Assembly: GCA_963573315.1 (NCBI GenBank)
Contig: OY752149.1
Span: 310,001 to 374,000, forward strand
Direction of reading: 5' to 3'
DNA from: Entomortierella parvispora
Lineage: Eukaryota > Mortierellomycota > Mortierellomycetes > Mortierellales > Mortierellaceae
DNA: 64,000 bases
The translations under genes and the position numbers were made by a program. The notes below the pieces were generated by a model that saw nothing but the letters and a program-made list of their open reading frames with translations, did not search any database and had not been told where the DNA came from. This document shows positions 12,691-23,992 of this stretch, piece by piece (the first letter of the stretch is position 1; the number at the start of each line of letters is the position of its first letter).

Positions 12691-15475
12691 CTAGTGTCCC
12701 GGAAGGGCACTCACAAATGTTGGCTGGATTCTCTTCTTGGGCTTTGGAGTATCTGGTGCAACTAGCGCAGCTGGTGGAGCCGGTGACGCCGACCCTGAAG
12801 TTGATGGAGATGAACAGGCGGCGGAGGATGGTGACGAATTCCAAGCAGCTGCTGACTCCATGGTGACCGCTGGTGTTGTGGGTGTCGTAGGTGTTGTTGG
12901 TGGTTGTGTGCTGGGAGGTTTCACCATAAAGCCAGGAAGCGGGCTGACAAAGGTTGGCTGGATTTTCCTCTTCTTGGGCGATGGCTGTTCCTCGGTCGAG
13001 GTCATAATTGCGTCGCCGTCGCGCTCAGTTTTGAGAGAAGACTTTGCAGCAGCTTTGGAGCTCGCTTTCGAGAAGAGTTTTTTGACCAGGGCTTTCTTGC
13101 CCTCAGCTCCTGTCAGCGACTTGTCGCCCTTTGCCTTCCCCTTGGGCTCCTTTGTCTCCTTTGTCTCCTTGGGGTCTTTAATCTCCTTGGTGTCTGTCAG
13201 GGACAGACCATTCAACTTTTGCATCATTCCTGCTGTTGCCGCAATGGTCGCGGCAGGGTCTAGGCTCTCGTTTGCGGTTACAACCATACTGTTTTCAGCA
13301 CTACCCATCAGATCAGCCATGGACTGTGGAGGTTTGTAGACTACACCAAGCTCTCCCTCTTCGAAAGAGATTAAGGAGCAAAAGCCGTCTGAGGAAGCCA
13401 CAATGAGGTTGCATCCGTCACCCGACCATGCCATATCCGTGTATGTTGCATAATGGAGATGAGAAACTAGAGCGAGGGGAGCAGTTTGCTGGGTATCGTA
13501 AATTAAAATGGAGTCCTGTGTGGCAACTGCGTAAACAGATCTGTAGGCGAGTCCAAAGACGGAGGGAGGCTTCACTGTCTCCTGGCTGGTTGCAGGTGTT
13601 GTTGATGAGGTCGTGGCAGAAGGCTGCCTGTTGTAAACCGAATGCTGGGATGGGGGTAGAAGCTCCTTTCGTAGCTCATATAGGATTGGACTGCATCTGA
13701 TGGCGACGGAGGGCTTTTTGTGGCCTGGGAGATGAGCCACTGGCCCTCTACATAGTTCAAAAAAGTTCCGGAAGGAGGATCAGTAACATCCTCGAACTTG
13801 GAAACGTCCTGCCCTGAGGCTATGTCACGTCAACGTACCTTCCAAAATCCCGTCGCGCGTAAATATAAGATGTGTTCCTTGTCTCTGTATCCTGCGACTG
13901 AGGCACTGAGTTCGCATCATCGGCAACCTGTGCAACTGATTTGATCGAAGGCGTCTTGTATTGACCTGCCGGAACTAGCAACATGGCACCGTCAGGTGTA
14001 AAAGAGAGTCTTCGGAAAAAAGATGTCAAGGTTTCGTCGTGATAGGTCTTGAACGACTTTGGCGCCGCCCTTGCTGGCTTGATAGCATCGTCCGTTGTTG
14101 TCGAATCACCACTCATCTCCGTGTCGTCTGTGGCTCCTGCAGCGGTCGACGTTTTTGTAACCAGCACAGCTGGTTGGGGAGCGGATCGAAACTTTGAAAA
14201 GTCCAGCTTTGTGCTCTTGCCCACAAGATTAACAAGAACTTGGCCGTTTTTGTCCGCCTTGAAAGAGTAAACGTGGACGGATCTGCGAGAAGCGAGAATA
14301 GATGACGATTAATATAAAAATCAACGTCAGAACTGCCACTAGTTTCAAAGCTTGTGTCAATCACCCATTACCTGTCACTACTCTGTGTTGCAACAAATTC
14401 TCCAAGTGGATCCCAGGCTACACCTTGAACGTAATGGTGGTGGTCTGCGATGACATGTAAGCATTTCGCTAGAGAGGATGTCACGGAAAAGAGTCAAGAG
14501 TTGTTAGATCGGAGCGTGGACTCACTGAAATTATCCTCAGAGAAGATAGATCACAAATCGTACATGTTCCAATGTCCCATATCCGCGCTGTGTTGTCAAT
14601 TGATCCTGAAATGATGTATTTGCCGTCGGGAGACCAAGCAAGGTCGTAAATGTCAGACAACGATCCTCGCATAACGGACTGGACACGCCAGGTCTCCCGC
14701 TCAAACTCGTCGTCATCAGACTCTGCAAATCTGCTCACTGCTTCTTTGCTTTCAGTGGGTTTCCAAAGAATGATGTTGCCGTCTAGTAAAGAAGATGAAA
14801 AGATAATGAATACGGGTATCTACAGGCGGGACTATTAAGAAATAACGGTCTTGATCAGACAAGTCTTACCATCTCCCGCTGAGGCCAGACATTCGGCTAC
14901 AGAGATGAAATGAAACGAAATGGGAAGGTTGTTAGCCATCAACAATATGGGCGAACCAGAAGAATCAGATGTATGCTGTCAAAGAGCAGGGTCGTACAGG
15001 TGGGTGAAAACCGGACAACGTTCACAGCGGCAGAGTGTCTGTTCAGACTTGACAAAAAGTCGACATGGGCACTGTCCTTTTCCCTGTTCCTGTCAATCTT
15101 CCAGATCTAGTATTTTGTGCAATGAAGACGCCATTAGCGCACATTTCAGAGTGGGGCAGTAGCATCTCGCCCAAGTTGATCAGCATTCGACTCGACTCTG
15201 AACGAGCAAGCTTGGGCCACCTACGCGGATGTTGCAATCGCCTCCAGCTGTGGCGAGTCTTCCTTTCGGACCGGGCTCGAAATGGGCCGAGTATATAGGC
15301 TGCTTGTCGTGCCAATGGATTTGCAGTGGCTACGGTCGAGAACAGGGACTGAAGGTTAATTGATGTCGATTGACGAAACCGAGATTTCCTAGGAATCTCA
15401 GCTCGGTCTTTTGGGTTTTCTCTGCACAGCACCAGGGGCGGTGATGAGCAAAGCAGAGGGTACCTTGACTTTCAT
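12691..15475 (-). CDS. CAC2: Chromatin assembly factor 1 subunit B (p60/Cac2), WD40 protein
   Basis: WD40 subunit of the replication-coupled H3-H4 chaperone CAF-1. Exons 15475-15464, 15329-15225, 15106-14998, 14896-14870, 14782-14564, 14468-14372, 14282-13839 and 13747-12691 give 689 aa. Diagnostic: [18 protein letters not shown] start, [75 protein letters not shown] and [17 protein letters not shown]. The C-terminal tail is disordered and holds two copies of a basic-IQPTFVS(P/A)LPG motif, like the B-domain by which p60 and HIRA bind Asf1; the second copy ends the protein. Exon 1 encodes only four residues, inferred from family similarity and a consensus splice pair. Confidence 0.93.
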
Positions 15476-15766
15476 CGTGTGGGACAGCAAGGGATGATGA
15501 AAAGAGGAGAAGGAAGAATGAGATGGGGCGATGGGATGGTTGGATGGATGGATGGATGCGGGGATGGTCCAAAGCGAAAGTGGAGGAGGGAGCTGCAGTG
15601 ACAGAGTGGCCACCAACAACAAACAACTTTGGGAGCGCGTTCGTTTGTGCAGTCTGTGCCTGGCGCATTTGAACAAGTCACTTTAAATTTTGGTGGCGAA
15701 TCTCCTTTATTTTTTTTGCTTGCTTAGTTTGTTTCGTTGCATACTCTCTCCATCTCTCTCTCTCTC
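15476..15766. promoter_or_regulatory. CAC2 upstream region
   Basis: 291 nt between CAC2 and the next minus-strand gene. It contains GGTGGCGA at 15692-15699, about 220 nt upstream of the CAC2 ATG, preceded by T-rich sequence, and short GGAT repeats near 15535-15565. No CACGTG is present. Confidence 0.35.
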
Positions 15767-17968
15767 TCAGTCCTCGTATGCCTCGGCCTGCAGCTTTCCA
15801 GGTGAGAGCACCGTCTGCTTCCATCGATCGGCCATAAATATCGCCCCAAGGCCATACAAAAGACTGTACCGGCCAATATCCTGCGATGCCTTGATCACCG
15901 CCGCCCGTCTCGCCTGCGCTTTGGCCAGCATTCGCCGCGTCTTCCACGACAACTTCTTGCGCTGAATCTTGGTCACCGTCTCGGCAATAACTTGCCGTCC
16001 TTCTTTCTGATGCTGTTTCCGAATGGCTCGGATACGCTGAAAGAATCGGAATCGGCTCTTGGGTGGCTCGGATGTTGCCGTTGCTGTTGAGCACTCTGCT
16101 CCATCGTCCACTGCGCCGGTGGTATCTTCCGCAGCTGTATCGCAGCTGCCGTTCGTCGTGGCAGCCATTGTCGTTTCATTGGTCGTGTTTGTAATAGAGG
16201 TGATTTGTCCTCTGGCGCCCTTCGTAGGGGTAGGAGCAGGCTGTGATTTTGATGCAACATCTGTCACTTCGCTTTGCTTTCTGTCGCGCCATCTTGAGCG
16301 GCTTTTGGTCTGTTCTCTTTCCTCTTCCTGATTCCCGTGTCGCTTTTTTTCGTCCCCGTAGTAGTAGTCAATGTTGGACGTCACGCCTTGCCCATCCGGC
16401 TGTTGTTGATCCTCCGACCTGCCTTCTGCTTCCTCCACCATCCTTCGCTCCTCTTCAATCTCTTCTGGGAAAGGATATGGATGTGGATGAGGACAACTAT
16501 GGACCGTATCAAACAGCGGCCTAATCAACAGTGGTGTCAAACATAACCACCACCGCAGAATCGCCATCAACGCCAACATGCAAAAGCTCAACACCATCCT
16601 CAACGCGCTCTGTTCGTCCTGTACGACCCCCACTGTCGCAATCGTGGGCTGTTGCATGGCCGACTGATGGCGTTGGTAATTTCGAAACGTTGGTTCCCTG
16701 GAGCGATAGGTCTTGAATCCCAAGAATCCCTTTATCAAGTGTCCTGCCTCACCTCTGGCTGTAAATCCTGAAGAGGCCGCCATAGACGCGTCAGCCGTGC
16801 CTTTGGAGAGGATTCGATCCCGATTTGGACTTGAGAAATGATCAATGAGAACGTGCGTGGTCCAATAGGTATTGCAGAGGAACAAGAGTCCACATACGAT
16901 CCAGACGGTCACGCCACGCTCCTGACGCGTTTTTGTGAAAGCAATCGGCTTTTGACAAAGCAAGAAGGGACAGGCTGGTACAGAACTCGGTTCCCTGGAC
17001 CGGAACTGGAGAAGTCGTGGAGGTGGTGCTGGTATGACAGACTGAGAGAGGGATAGCATGGGGGTCGCTTGAGGCGGAAGAGCTGGCGGTACCAAAGAAG
17101 GTTGGCTGGCAAATGTGTAATTTTGGAGAGGTGCATGCTGTGGGTAGAGCTCGGGTGCAGTGGCGGCATGGCGTGCAAAATCCTGCTTGTGTTGGAGTCG
17201 TCGCGAAGTCCTCGATTGCTGGCTAGATGACGAAGAAACATACCCCTGTTGCTGCAGGAAGTAGCCGTCTTGGGCTACCGGGGGCGACGCCTGAGCAGCA
17301 GATGGACGAAGATAGGATGGGGACATGGCTGGCTGAGCTCGAAACGATTGCTCGACCTGGTCCTCGTACACAACAAGGTCACTCTGGTGGTTTCTGACGG
17401 GTCGCTTGCCTTTCCTGATCCTAGATGCTGATGCCGAGGACGAGGATGATGGCATATGTCCGTCCCTGGCGTATCTTGCAGAAGGTCCTCCGTCGTCTCT
17501 CTGTTCGGCAGAAGATGTGGATGTCAGCAGCGTCAAAGGTGGAGCAGATGGCGCGTGTCTTGGCGCCAGTCTAGGAGCAGAGGTCTCTTCATGATAATGT
17601 ACTTGGGATTCTGGAGCTTGGGCTGTCCGCCGAATATTCCGACCACTACGATCCAGGAACGGGTTCGTGCGGGAGGACGATGAGCCAGAGGCGGAGGGAG
17701 CCGAGATTGACTGCTCATACGGTGGGGGTGGTTCTTGAGGTGCGTACTCCTCTTCGTTGCTGCTGGCACTTTCAGACGGGCTGTTACTGGGCCGATTGGA
17801 GGTGTGTTGGTTCTGACCCTGGTGTTGGGCCTCGGACTCGAACTCGGACTCTGGATTGTCACTTTGGTGAAGCTGGTCGTCGGCTAAATGACGCTGGTGC
17901 ATTGGCTCCTGCATTGAGTTGGTTATGAAATGAATGTTCGGATGCAATAAAAGTAAATGGGGAGGCAA
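15767..17968 (-). CDS. Hypothetical membrane protein with PPPY motif
   Basis: I do not recognise this family. It is a single open exon of 733 codons (715 if translation starts at the second ATG, 17914, giving MQEPMHQRH). The first 300 residues are disordered, rich in Ser/Gln/Pro, with a PPPPYEQ motif near residue 81 that fits a WW-domain (Rsp5-type ligase) ligand. Residues about 332-338 show C-x4-C, followed by a hydrophobic segment VTVWIVCGLLFLCNTYW (about 353-370) and a second one, MVLSFCMLALMAILRWWLC (about 458-477). The C-terminal 90 residues are very basic (RRMLAKAQARRAAVIK) and end in EAYED. Probably an integral membrane adaptor; the start is uncertain. Confidence 0.7.
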   Translation of the reverse strand: MPPHLLLLHPNIHFITNSMQEPMHQRHLADDQLHQSDNPESEFESEAQHQGQNQHTSNRPSNSPSESASSNEEEYAPQEPPPPYEQSISAPSASGSSSSRTNPFLDRSGRNIRRTAQAPESQVHYHEETSAPRLAPRHAPSAPPLTLLTSTSSAEQRDDGGPSARYARDGHMPSSSSSASASRIRKGKRPVRNHQSDLVVYEDQVEQSFRAQPAMSPSYLRPSAAQASPPVAQDGYFLQQQGYVSSSSSQQSRTSRRLQHKQDFARHAATAPELYPQHAPLQNYTFASQPSLVPPALPPQATPMLSLSQSVIPAPPPRLLQFRSREPSSVPACPFLLCQKPIAFTKTRQERGVTVWIVCGLLFLCNTYWTTHVLIDHFSSPNRDRILSKGTADASMAASSGFTARGEAGHLIKGFLGFKTYRSREPTFRNYQRHQSAMQQPTIATVGVVQDEQSALRMVLSFCMLALMAILRWWLCLTPLLIRPLFDTVHSCPHPHPYPFPEEIEEERRMVEEAEGRSEDQQQPDGQGVTSNIDYYYGDEKKRHGNQEEEREQTKSRSRWRDRKQSEVTDVASKSQPAPTPTKGARGQITSITNTTNETTMAATTNGSCDTAAEDTTGAVDDGAECSTATATSEPPKSRFRFFQRIRAIRKQHQKEGRQVIAETVTKIQRKKLSWKTRRMLAKAQARRAAVIKASQDIGRYSLLYGLGAIFMADRWKQTVLSPGKLQAEAYED

Positions 17969-18215
17969 GTGAGAGGGATGAGGTTCGAGCTAACAACTGC
18001 TGCAGGGCACAAAAAAGAGAACAGCGAAGCGCGCAGAGAGAGCCGCATCACATGAAATTAGCAACGTTTATTATCGAGTGTTGTCTTTGTTTGCTTGTAA
18101 CTGAGCGCGGGTGGTCCATGCGAGGACCATGCCAAGACCACCGTTTATTTACAAAGGTTGGTGGGCAGGCTGGTAAATGATTCCGCTGAGACGGCATGGG
18201 TCGCACGCCCACTTC

Positions 18216-20255
18216 TTAAGCACGTAGCTCCATCGGTGGCTCCTGTTCCGGGACCCGGCGAAGACTGAACTTGGGTTCCCTGAAGGCGGCAATCTCCTCT
18301 TCGGTGGGAGGAGCACCTTTTCCGTCAGACTTGATCGGGTCAATGCTGAGCATCTTGATCAATCCAGCTTTGACTTCCTCATCCTGCTTTGCTTTTTGAG
18401 CAGCACGGCCTTCCTTGGTTGCATTCTGGTTATTCGTTCCAGCAGATCCTCCGGCACCAGCGCCAAATGAGCTTGGCTGCGCCTGATTTCCAAATGCGCT
18501 TGTCGACGACTGCTGTCCAAATGCAGAGTTCCCAGTATTGGCGGCTCCACCTCCAAAAGCAGACTGCTGTCCAAATCCACCTCCACCTCCAAAGACACTG
18601 GCAGTCGTCTGTTGAGCCGCGGCATTTCCAAAGGCGCCTCCACTTCCAAATGCACTGCCTCCTCCACTGCTACCGAATGCACTTGTCGTTGCCGGGGCTG
18701 GGGCTGGGGCCGTGGCGTTCGCACTCGACCCAAAGGCGCTGTTTCCTGATCCAAAAGCGCTGTTGGTAGTCGAGGTGTTGGATCCAAAAGCACTGTTGCC
18801 TGAACCAAAGGCACTGTTACCCGATCCAAAAGCACTATTTCCCGACCCGAACGCACTATTAGTGCCGACTGCGGTCGTAGTAGGGGTAGCTCCGAAAGCG
18901 CTGCTGCCTGATCCGAAAGCAGAGTTTCCAGATCCAAAGGCTGACGCCCCAGATCCGAACGCGCTTCCTCCAGAGCCAAAGGCGCTTTGTCCTGCCCCAA
19001 GGGTCGAGGTCTGACCAAACGCACTTCCTCCGGATCCAAGTGTCGAAGTCTGACCAAACGCACTTTGTCCAGCTCCAAGAGTCGACGTTTGTCCAAAAGC
19101 ACTTCCGCTTCCTAATGTCGACGTTTGACCAAAGGCGCTCTGACCAGATCCAAGGGTTGATGTTTGACCAAAGGCCGAGTTCTGACCAAATGCAGAGTTT
19201 TGTCCGAACGCCGATGCCCCAGTGCCAAAAGCCGATGATCCAGTGCCGGATGCACCAAAGGCACTGTTGCCTGTAGCTCCCGTCGTTGTTCCACTGGCTC
19301 CCTGTGTCCTGACAGTGTTCATGAAATAATTGTATGCACCCTGCGAATCTCGAGTAATCTGCTGGACCTCGGCCGCCATGGTGCTGTTCAGTTGTTGAAG
19401 CTTTTGATGGAATAACGGCTCCATTGCAGCGGGTCCCTGTCCAGAAGCGGCGGCCGCAGCAACCAGCCCCGAGTAGTCTCCTGTTACTTGGGCCAGTGAG
19501 GGGTTTTTGGCCTCGTAATACATAAGTCGAAGTTCCTCAGCTTGCATGTCTGTTCCCTTGATCAAGTTCGGTTCCTCCTTTCCTGGAGCATACGATGATA
19601 AATGATGTATGGGCCGGTCCGACACTAGATCAGCGGTGATACTGTTTGCACTACAAATATGAAATGAAGACACGTTGTCAGACTATGCCGTAGTGCGTTT
19701 GCTTGTAGCATACCATTCCAGGGACTGGATGGGACCATTCACACTTACTCAAAGGCGATTTTCTTCCCTCCAGGAGCAGTTGCGGCAGTGCTTTGTGCAT
19801 TGCTATTTGCTCCGCCAAATCCTTTTTGCCCGAAAGCGCTTCCAGAAGCTGGAGTCCCGAATCCACCGCCGCCGCCGCCGCTGCCACCAAACCCACCACC
19901 TCCACCAAATCCTCCACCACTCCCGAATCCTCCGCCACCACCGCTACCGCCGAGTGCTAAAGGCGAAAACAAGATCTGTCGCGCGTTAGAATTCTTTCAT
20001 TATTCTAGAAAAAGCAAGCAAAAAAAACTGATGCTCCGTCTTTTCATGGGATGTTCCTTTTCATGGGATGTTCCTTTTCATGGGATGTTCCTTCGTACCA
20101 GCAAAAGAGTTTGTATTGCTCCCGCCAAATCCACCACCTCCTCCTCCAAAGCTTGTAGAACCGAATTGTGAGGAGGGGCTCTGATGAATCTGTCGGCAGT
20201 TGTTACCGAAACGACATCGACCTTGCAAGAAGAACTGACAGATCTGCCCTGACAT
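18216..20255 (-). CDS. NUP42: Nucleoporin NUP42-like (CCCH zinc finger, FG repeats, Gle1-binding tail)
   Basis: Cytoplasmic-face FG nucleoporin that binds Gle1 during mRNA export. Exons 20255-20099, 19956-19749 and 19650-18216 give 599 aa. Seen: N-terminal CCCH zinc finger (C6-x7-C14-x5-C20-x3-H24), a Gly-rich GGFG stretch, a folded middle with EELRLMYYEAKNPS, then a long array of SAFG repeats separated by G/S/T/Q, and the C-terminal FREPKFSLRRVPEQEPPMEL. That tail matches the F.L..VP..PPPxEL Gle1-binding motif of human NUP42. The FG class is almost purely SAFG. Intron 1 holds a 17-bp triple repeat. Confidence 0.9.
18515..19230 (-). repeat. SAFG coding repeats of NUP42
   Basis: Dense short repeats encoding SAFG followed by Q-T/S, GSG, GAG or NS spacers. 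The nucleotide sequence is repetitive enough to allow unequal exchange or assembly collapse. Confidence 0.8.
20041..20091. repeat. Three perfect 17-bp tandem units in NUP42 intron 1
   Basis: The unit TTTTCATGGGATGTTCC occurs three times without mismatch (20041-20057, 20058-20074, 20075-20091). The array ends just inside the 5' splice site of intron 1. Confidence 0.95.
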
Positions 20256-20707
20256 TGTGGCGGGAGTGGACTTGCTTAGTGGAAATGAGCTGATGGAATC
20301 CTGTTAGCGCCTAGATTGCTGCTTTTTATGGTTGGATGAATGCTGATGCTTGGTCAATGGAAAGAACGCAAAACGTTGGCGAATCAGCAAAGGTGGGGCG
20401 GCGCCACCATCTCTTTGAAAAATTGTCACGTGATTCCTAGTTTTTTGTCATGGATCAACTTCGCCTTCCTTTCACAACTTTCTCCACCTTCCTCACACCA
20501 CTTCGCCCCTCTTTCTCCTCAACCCCCTCCTTCAATCTCCTTCATTGACTACACACTCTCTTGATGGCTTTTTTTTTTCTTGGACTTTAGCTGTTACAGA
20601 TAGACATTGCTACGTTTTTTTGATGTTTGCTATCTTGTTTATTTGAGATCATAACACTTTCAAAATTACTTTAGTTCCAATAGAACGACAACTTTTTTTT
20701 CCCCCTT
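20256..20707. promoter_or_regulatory. NUP42 upstream region and CotH-A 3' flank
   Basis: No gene. Carries TCACGTGA at 20426-20433 and, 17 nt away, GCCACC at 20403-20408 (GGTGGC on the minus strand), about 150-180 nt upstream of the NUP42 ATG. The right half is pyrimidine-rich followed by T-rich CotH-A 3' UTR. Confidence 0.4.
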
Positions 20708-23196
20708 TTAGAGCATGGAGACCATGGAAGCGATCAAGGCCAAGACGGTCAAGAATCCGGAAACCGAGGCGACGTTGGCAGCGTTTTTACCTCCCTTTCC
20801 ACCTTTGCCGCCCTTGCCACTGTCATCTCCACTATTCTTGGTAGGCTTGGGTGGAGGGGTGACGCGGTCTGCGGTCGAGTTGTTGATGGTAAAGTTCAAT
20901 TGCGTGGCCACCAATTGAGACATATCATGGATCCAACCGCGGAGAGAGTACTGCATGTCCTTTGTGATGTTGTCCAAGTTGTTGTTAAAGTCGGCCCAAG
21001 TGTAACCCGTCACGGTACCAGGTCCAGTTCTGTTGATCTGAGTATCCCACAAGTAATCGAGCGACAACATCTGGTTATAGGTGGCGATACGAGGGAAGAG
21101 ACCTGCGGGCTTGAAAGACGTGCCCACAATCTCGGTCAAGATCTCTTGGAAGAGTGCGTTGATGGCCGTGTTCTTGATAATCAATTTGGAGACCAAAGGA
21201 TGATCGGGTTGGAAGTTGTAAACGGTCTGGTAAGGGGACAAGGTCGAGGTAGGGAAGCCATCACCAAAGGTGCCATCGAAATCCGTAGGGACCCACTGCC
21301 ACTTGCCCGAGGTGCCAAGAGAGGGGTTGAAGTACAAGAAGTAGTTGGAACCCGACATCCAGTAAGCATCAAAGGAACCCATGAGGTATTCACAGGCCAT
21401 GTTGCGCAAGAATCCATCCAAATCCAAGCGAGTGTTGTTCCAGTATCCGATGGGGTCCGTGGTGTTGACGGGGTCAAAGTTTTGAAGGTCCAACATGAAC
21501 TGGATCAATTGATCCAAGGGGGCAGCAGCAGTGTTGTTGCCGAGGACCACGTCAGTGTACGCAGCGGGATCATAGCTGTTGTTGGCGGCTCCCTTGTAGA
21601 CAAGATCAGCCTGATCGGTCAGAGTTGGGGCGTTCATCTACAAGGAAAGAGAGAGAGATAAAGAAGTCAGCTAAAAGGGTGTTAACATCGAGACGGGCAA
21701 AGAAAAGATCTGTTTTCCCTTCGTACCTGAATCATAGATCCAATGGCGGCGTTGGCGTCGCCTCCATAGATGGTCTGCTTGACAAAAGACTTCTTGATAT
21801 CATCAACCATCAAGTACAGACCGAAGGGGTTGTTGTTGACAAACAAACGAACGTAGGCACCCTGTTGCGTAGGGACACCGACGGCATTGAGCATGTCAAT
21901 GTAGATCTTCTCTCGCATCACAGTGGGGTCCGTAACCTCGGAACGCAACTTCAAGTTGGGACGGGAGAAGAAGGTCTGGTTGTAGTCGGTGTCGAACGAG
22001 AACTTGTAGGCCTGCTTCTGGTAGTCCTTTGAGGACTTGCCTGACGTCTTGAACGTGATGTTCTTTTGGTCGTAAATCATATGATGGTCAATCCAGCGGA
22101 AATCAACCTTGATGTCTGTTGCCAAGTTGGGGTTGGCGTTCAAGGCCGCGATCTGAGAGGGGTCAGCAGTGACATGGATGGTGGCGATCTCGTCATCGTT
22201 AAAGACCTTGGTGTAGGAAGGCCAGGTGGCGAGATAGGTGTAAGGGATATGGGGGAGCTCCCACTTGGTAACTGGACGTTCAAAGAACTCGTTGTAGGTG
22301 TGGGTCGAAGTGACATTGGGCAAGGTACGAGTAAAGTTCTCGGACCTGACCGCAGCACCTGTAGCGTCGACTTCTACATACTTGTACTGGACGGCAGACG
22401 TTGTACCCGGGACCACACCCGTCCAAACCGGGAAGGTCGTTTCGTTTGCAACAAGCTTGGTAATGGCTCCGTTGATGGAAACTCCAAAGCTGTTTGTGGT
22501 AGCCGAGGGATAACCGACGACATTGAAGGCAACTATTTCAAGATGGATAGATTACAGGTGGTCAGTCTAGAGTAGTGTCAACTTTTTGCCACAAAGAAAA
22601 CAAGGCTGTTGCGGGGAGGAACAAAGAGACAACAGCAGGGAGCGCGCGGCATAGCCCAATGAGATTATTGGCAAAGGAAGAGCATCGACCTCAGCATCAT
22701 CACACGAAGAAAGAAAAAAAGCTCTCGTCAAAATTAGATGATTATCCTTTCGTGAGCACAGGCACGATCGAATCGTTGCCCAAAACTACTGTAACGACAT
22801 TTTATCCGCCGTGTGGCCAGTGAGAGAACAAAATGGTCGTGTGCGGAGGTCGTGTGCAGAGGTCGTGTGCGCTCGTGCAGGATGGTCGTGTGGTGCAACG
22901 ATTCCTCGTTGAAACCCCGGGATGAGGAAAGAGTGAGAAAGAAGAGAAGATATGACAGAATGTAAAAGCTCGGTCAAGCAACCAGCGATAACGAGAACGT
23001 GAACCTGGCCCCCCATTACAGACAGACCTTCATATACACGTGCACTCTGCCTCATCCATACTGAAGTTTTCTCGAGCTTCAATCCCTGTTCCTGAAGAAA
23101 TAGACACTACAATTATTGAAAGAGGAACATACTTTGAGCCATTGATACTGACGCCAGGGTGGCCAAACCGGCCAGGCCTGCGACAATGCGAACCAT
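20708..23196 (-). CDS. CotH-family secreted/GPI-type protein A
   Basis: CotH kinase-fold protein. Bacterial CotH is a spore-coat protein kinase; secreted CotH proteins in Mucorales are cell-surface proteins, some acting as host-cell ligands. Exons 23196-23133, 22532-21727 and 21637-20708 give 599 aa. Seen: signal peptide MVRIVAGLAGLATLASVSMAQ, the conserved KTSGKSSKDYQKQAYKFSF, FSRPNLKLRSEVTDPTVMRE, YVRLFVNNNPFGLYLMVDD and WVPTDFDGTFG, several N-x-S/T sites, a Gly/Lys linker, and a C-terminal hydrophobic tail (FLTVLALIASMVSML) that fits a GPI-anchor signal. Intron 1 is 600 nt and carries CACACGACC repeats. First of a tandem pair with copy B. Confidence 0.92.
22835..22892 (-). repeat. CACACGACC repeats in CotH-A intron 1
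   Basis: On the plus strand GGTCGTGTG occurs at 22835, 22848, 22861 and 22884; the first three sit in perfect 13-bp register. In the sense orientation of CotH-A this reads CACACGACC. The same 9-mer recurs in sense in intron 1 of CotH-C. Confidence 0.85.
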
Positions 23197-23992
23197 GTTC
23201 GTTGAGCGGGGGTGGAGATTGAAGAGAGGGGTGGGTCGAGGGGTCTTGACAAGTAAACGGTTGCTGAAGCTGAAATAGGGGAAGAAGGAGAAGGTGAGAT
23301 ATTTAAGTCGAAGCACGACAGGGGGATGGGAAGGACTGGCAGGGGTGCACCGGGGCAGGGGACAGCGGGAAGTGGGCAGTGAAGAACGAGAACAAGAGAG
23401 AAAGAAGCGGACACCAGGGGTTTGTCTAAATAAAGCTGGTCAGGGCCAGTACTTTCCTCGGGTGAGAGAAAAAAAAACATTATTGGCCGTTTGCCCAACC
23501 GCCTTCTGGACGGCCACCATACCTAAGCCCCCTTTTCATCCGAAATGCTCTCAAACGCCGGCGGTTGGACACACCGGGGTGCAGCGATTTGAAAAGCAGC
23601 CGGTCCCTTTTGGAAAGGAGGATCCAAACGACCAGCAGAGTGAAAAAGAAAAAAAAAAACTTGCGCAGGAGAGCGTCTTTCAGAGATGAAATGCCGACGC
23701 CCTTCTTTCAACAACCACCCGCCCTCACAGGTTATAAATAACACGTCCTTACGACATTTACCCAATCCTTAAAAAGAACTTCGAAAGAGAATTCCATCAG
23801 GTTGAAGTAAACTTTCATGCATCGATTCTTGTTTGGAATCCTGGCCTCGACTCAAGAGACTATCGCGATGCAAAGTGTGTTTATGTGTTGGCGATCTTTT
23901 TTTAATGTTTGTGATGATATGATATATGAATGGGCGTTCACCAAGAAACAGCGCAATACTGCAGTGGAAGCAGGAAGATGGGAAAGAATCTT
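23197..23992. promoter_or_regulatory. CotH-A upstream region and CotH-B 3' flank
   Basis: About 800 nt without a convincing gene between two same-strand CotH genes. It must hold the CotH-A promoter. I see purine-rich stretches (23365-23410, 23640-23660) but no clear motif. Confidence 0.35.

Noticed and set aside
12737-13339. 200-codon plus-strand frame over CAC2
   Set aside because: Antisense shadow of the low-complexity CAC2 tail; no features of its own.
22835-22892. CRISPR-like array
   Set aside because: Units are 13 bp with no spacers and sit in a eukaryotic intron; not a CRISPR array. No CRISPR array is seen anywhere in the window.
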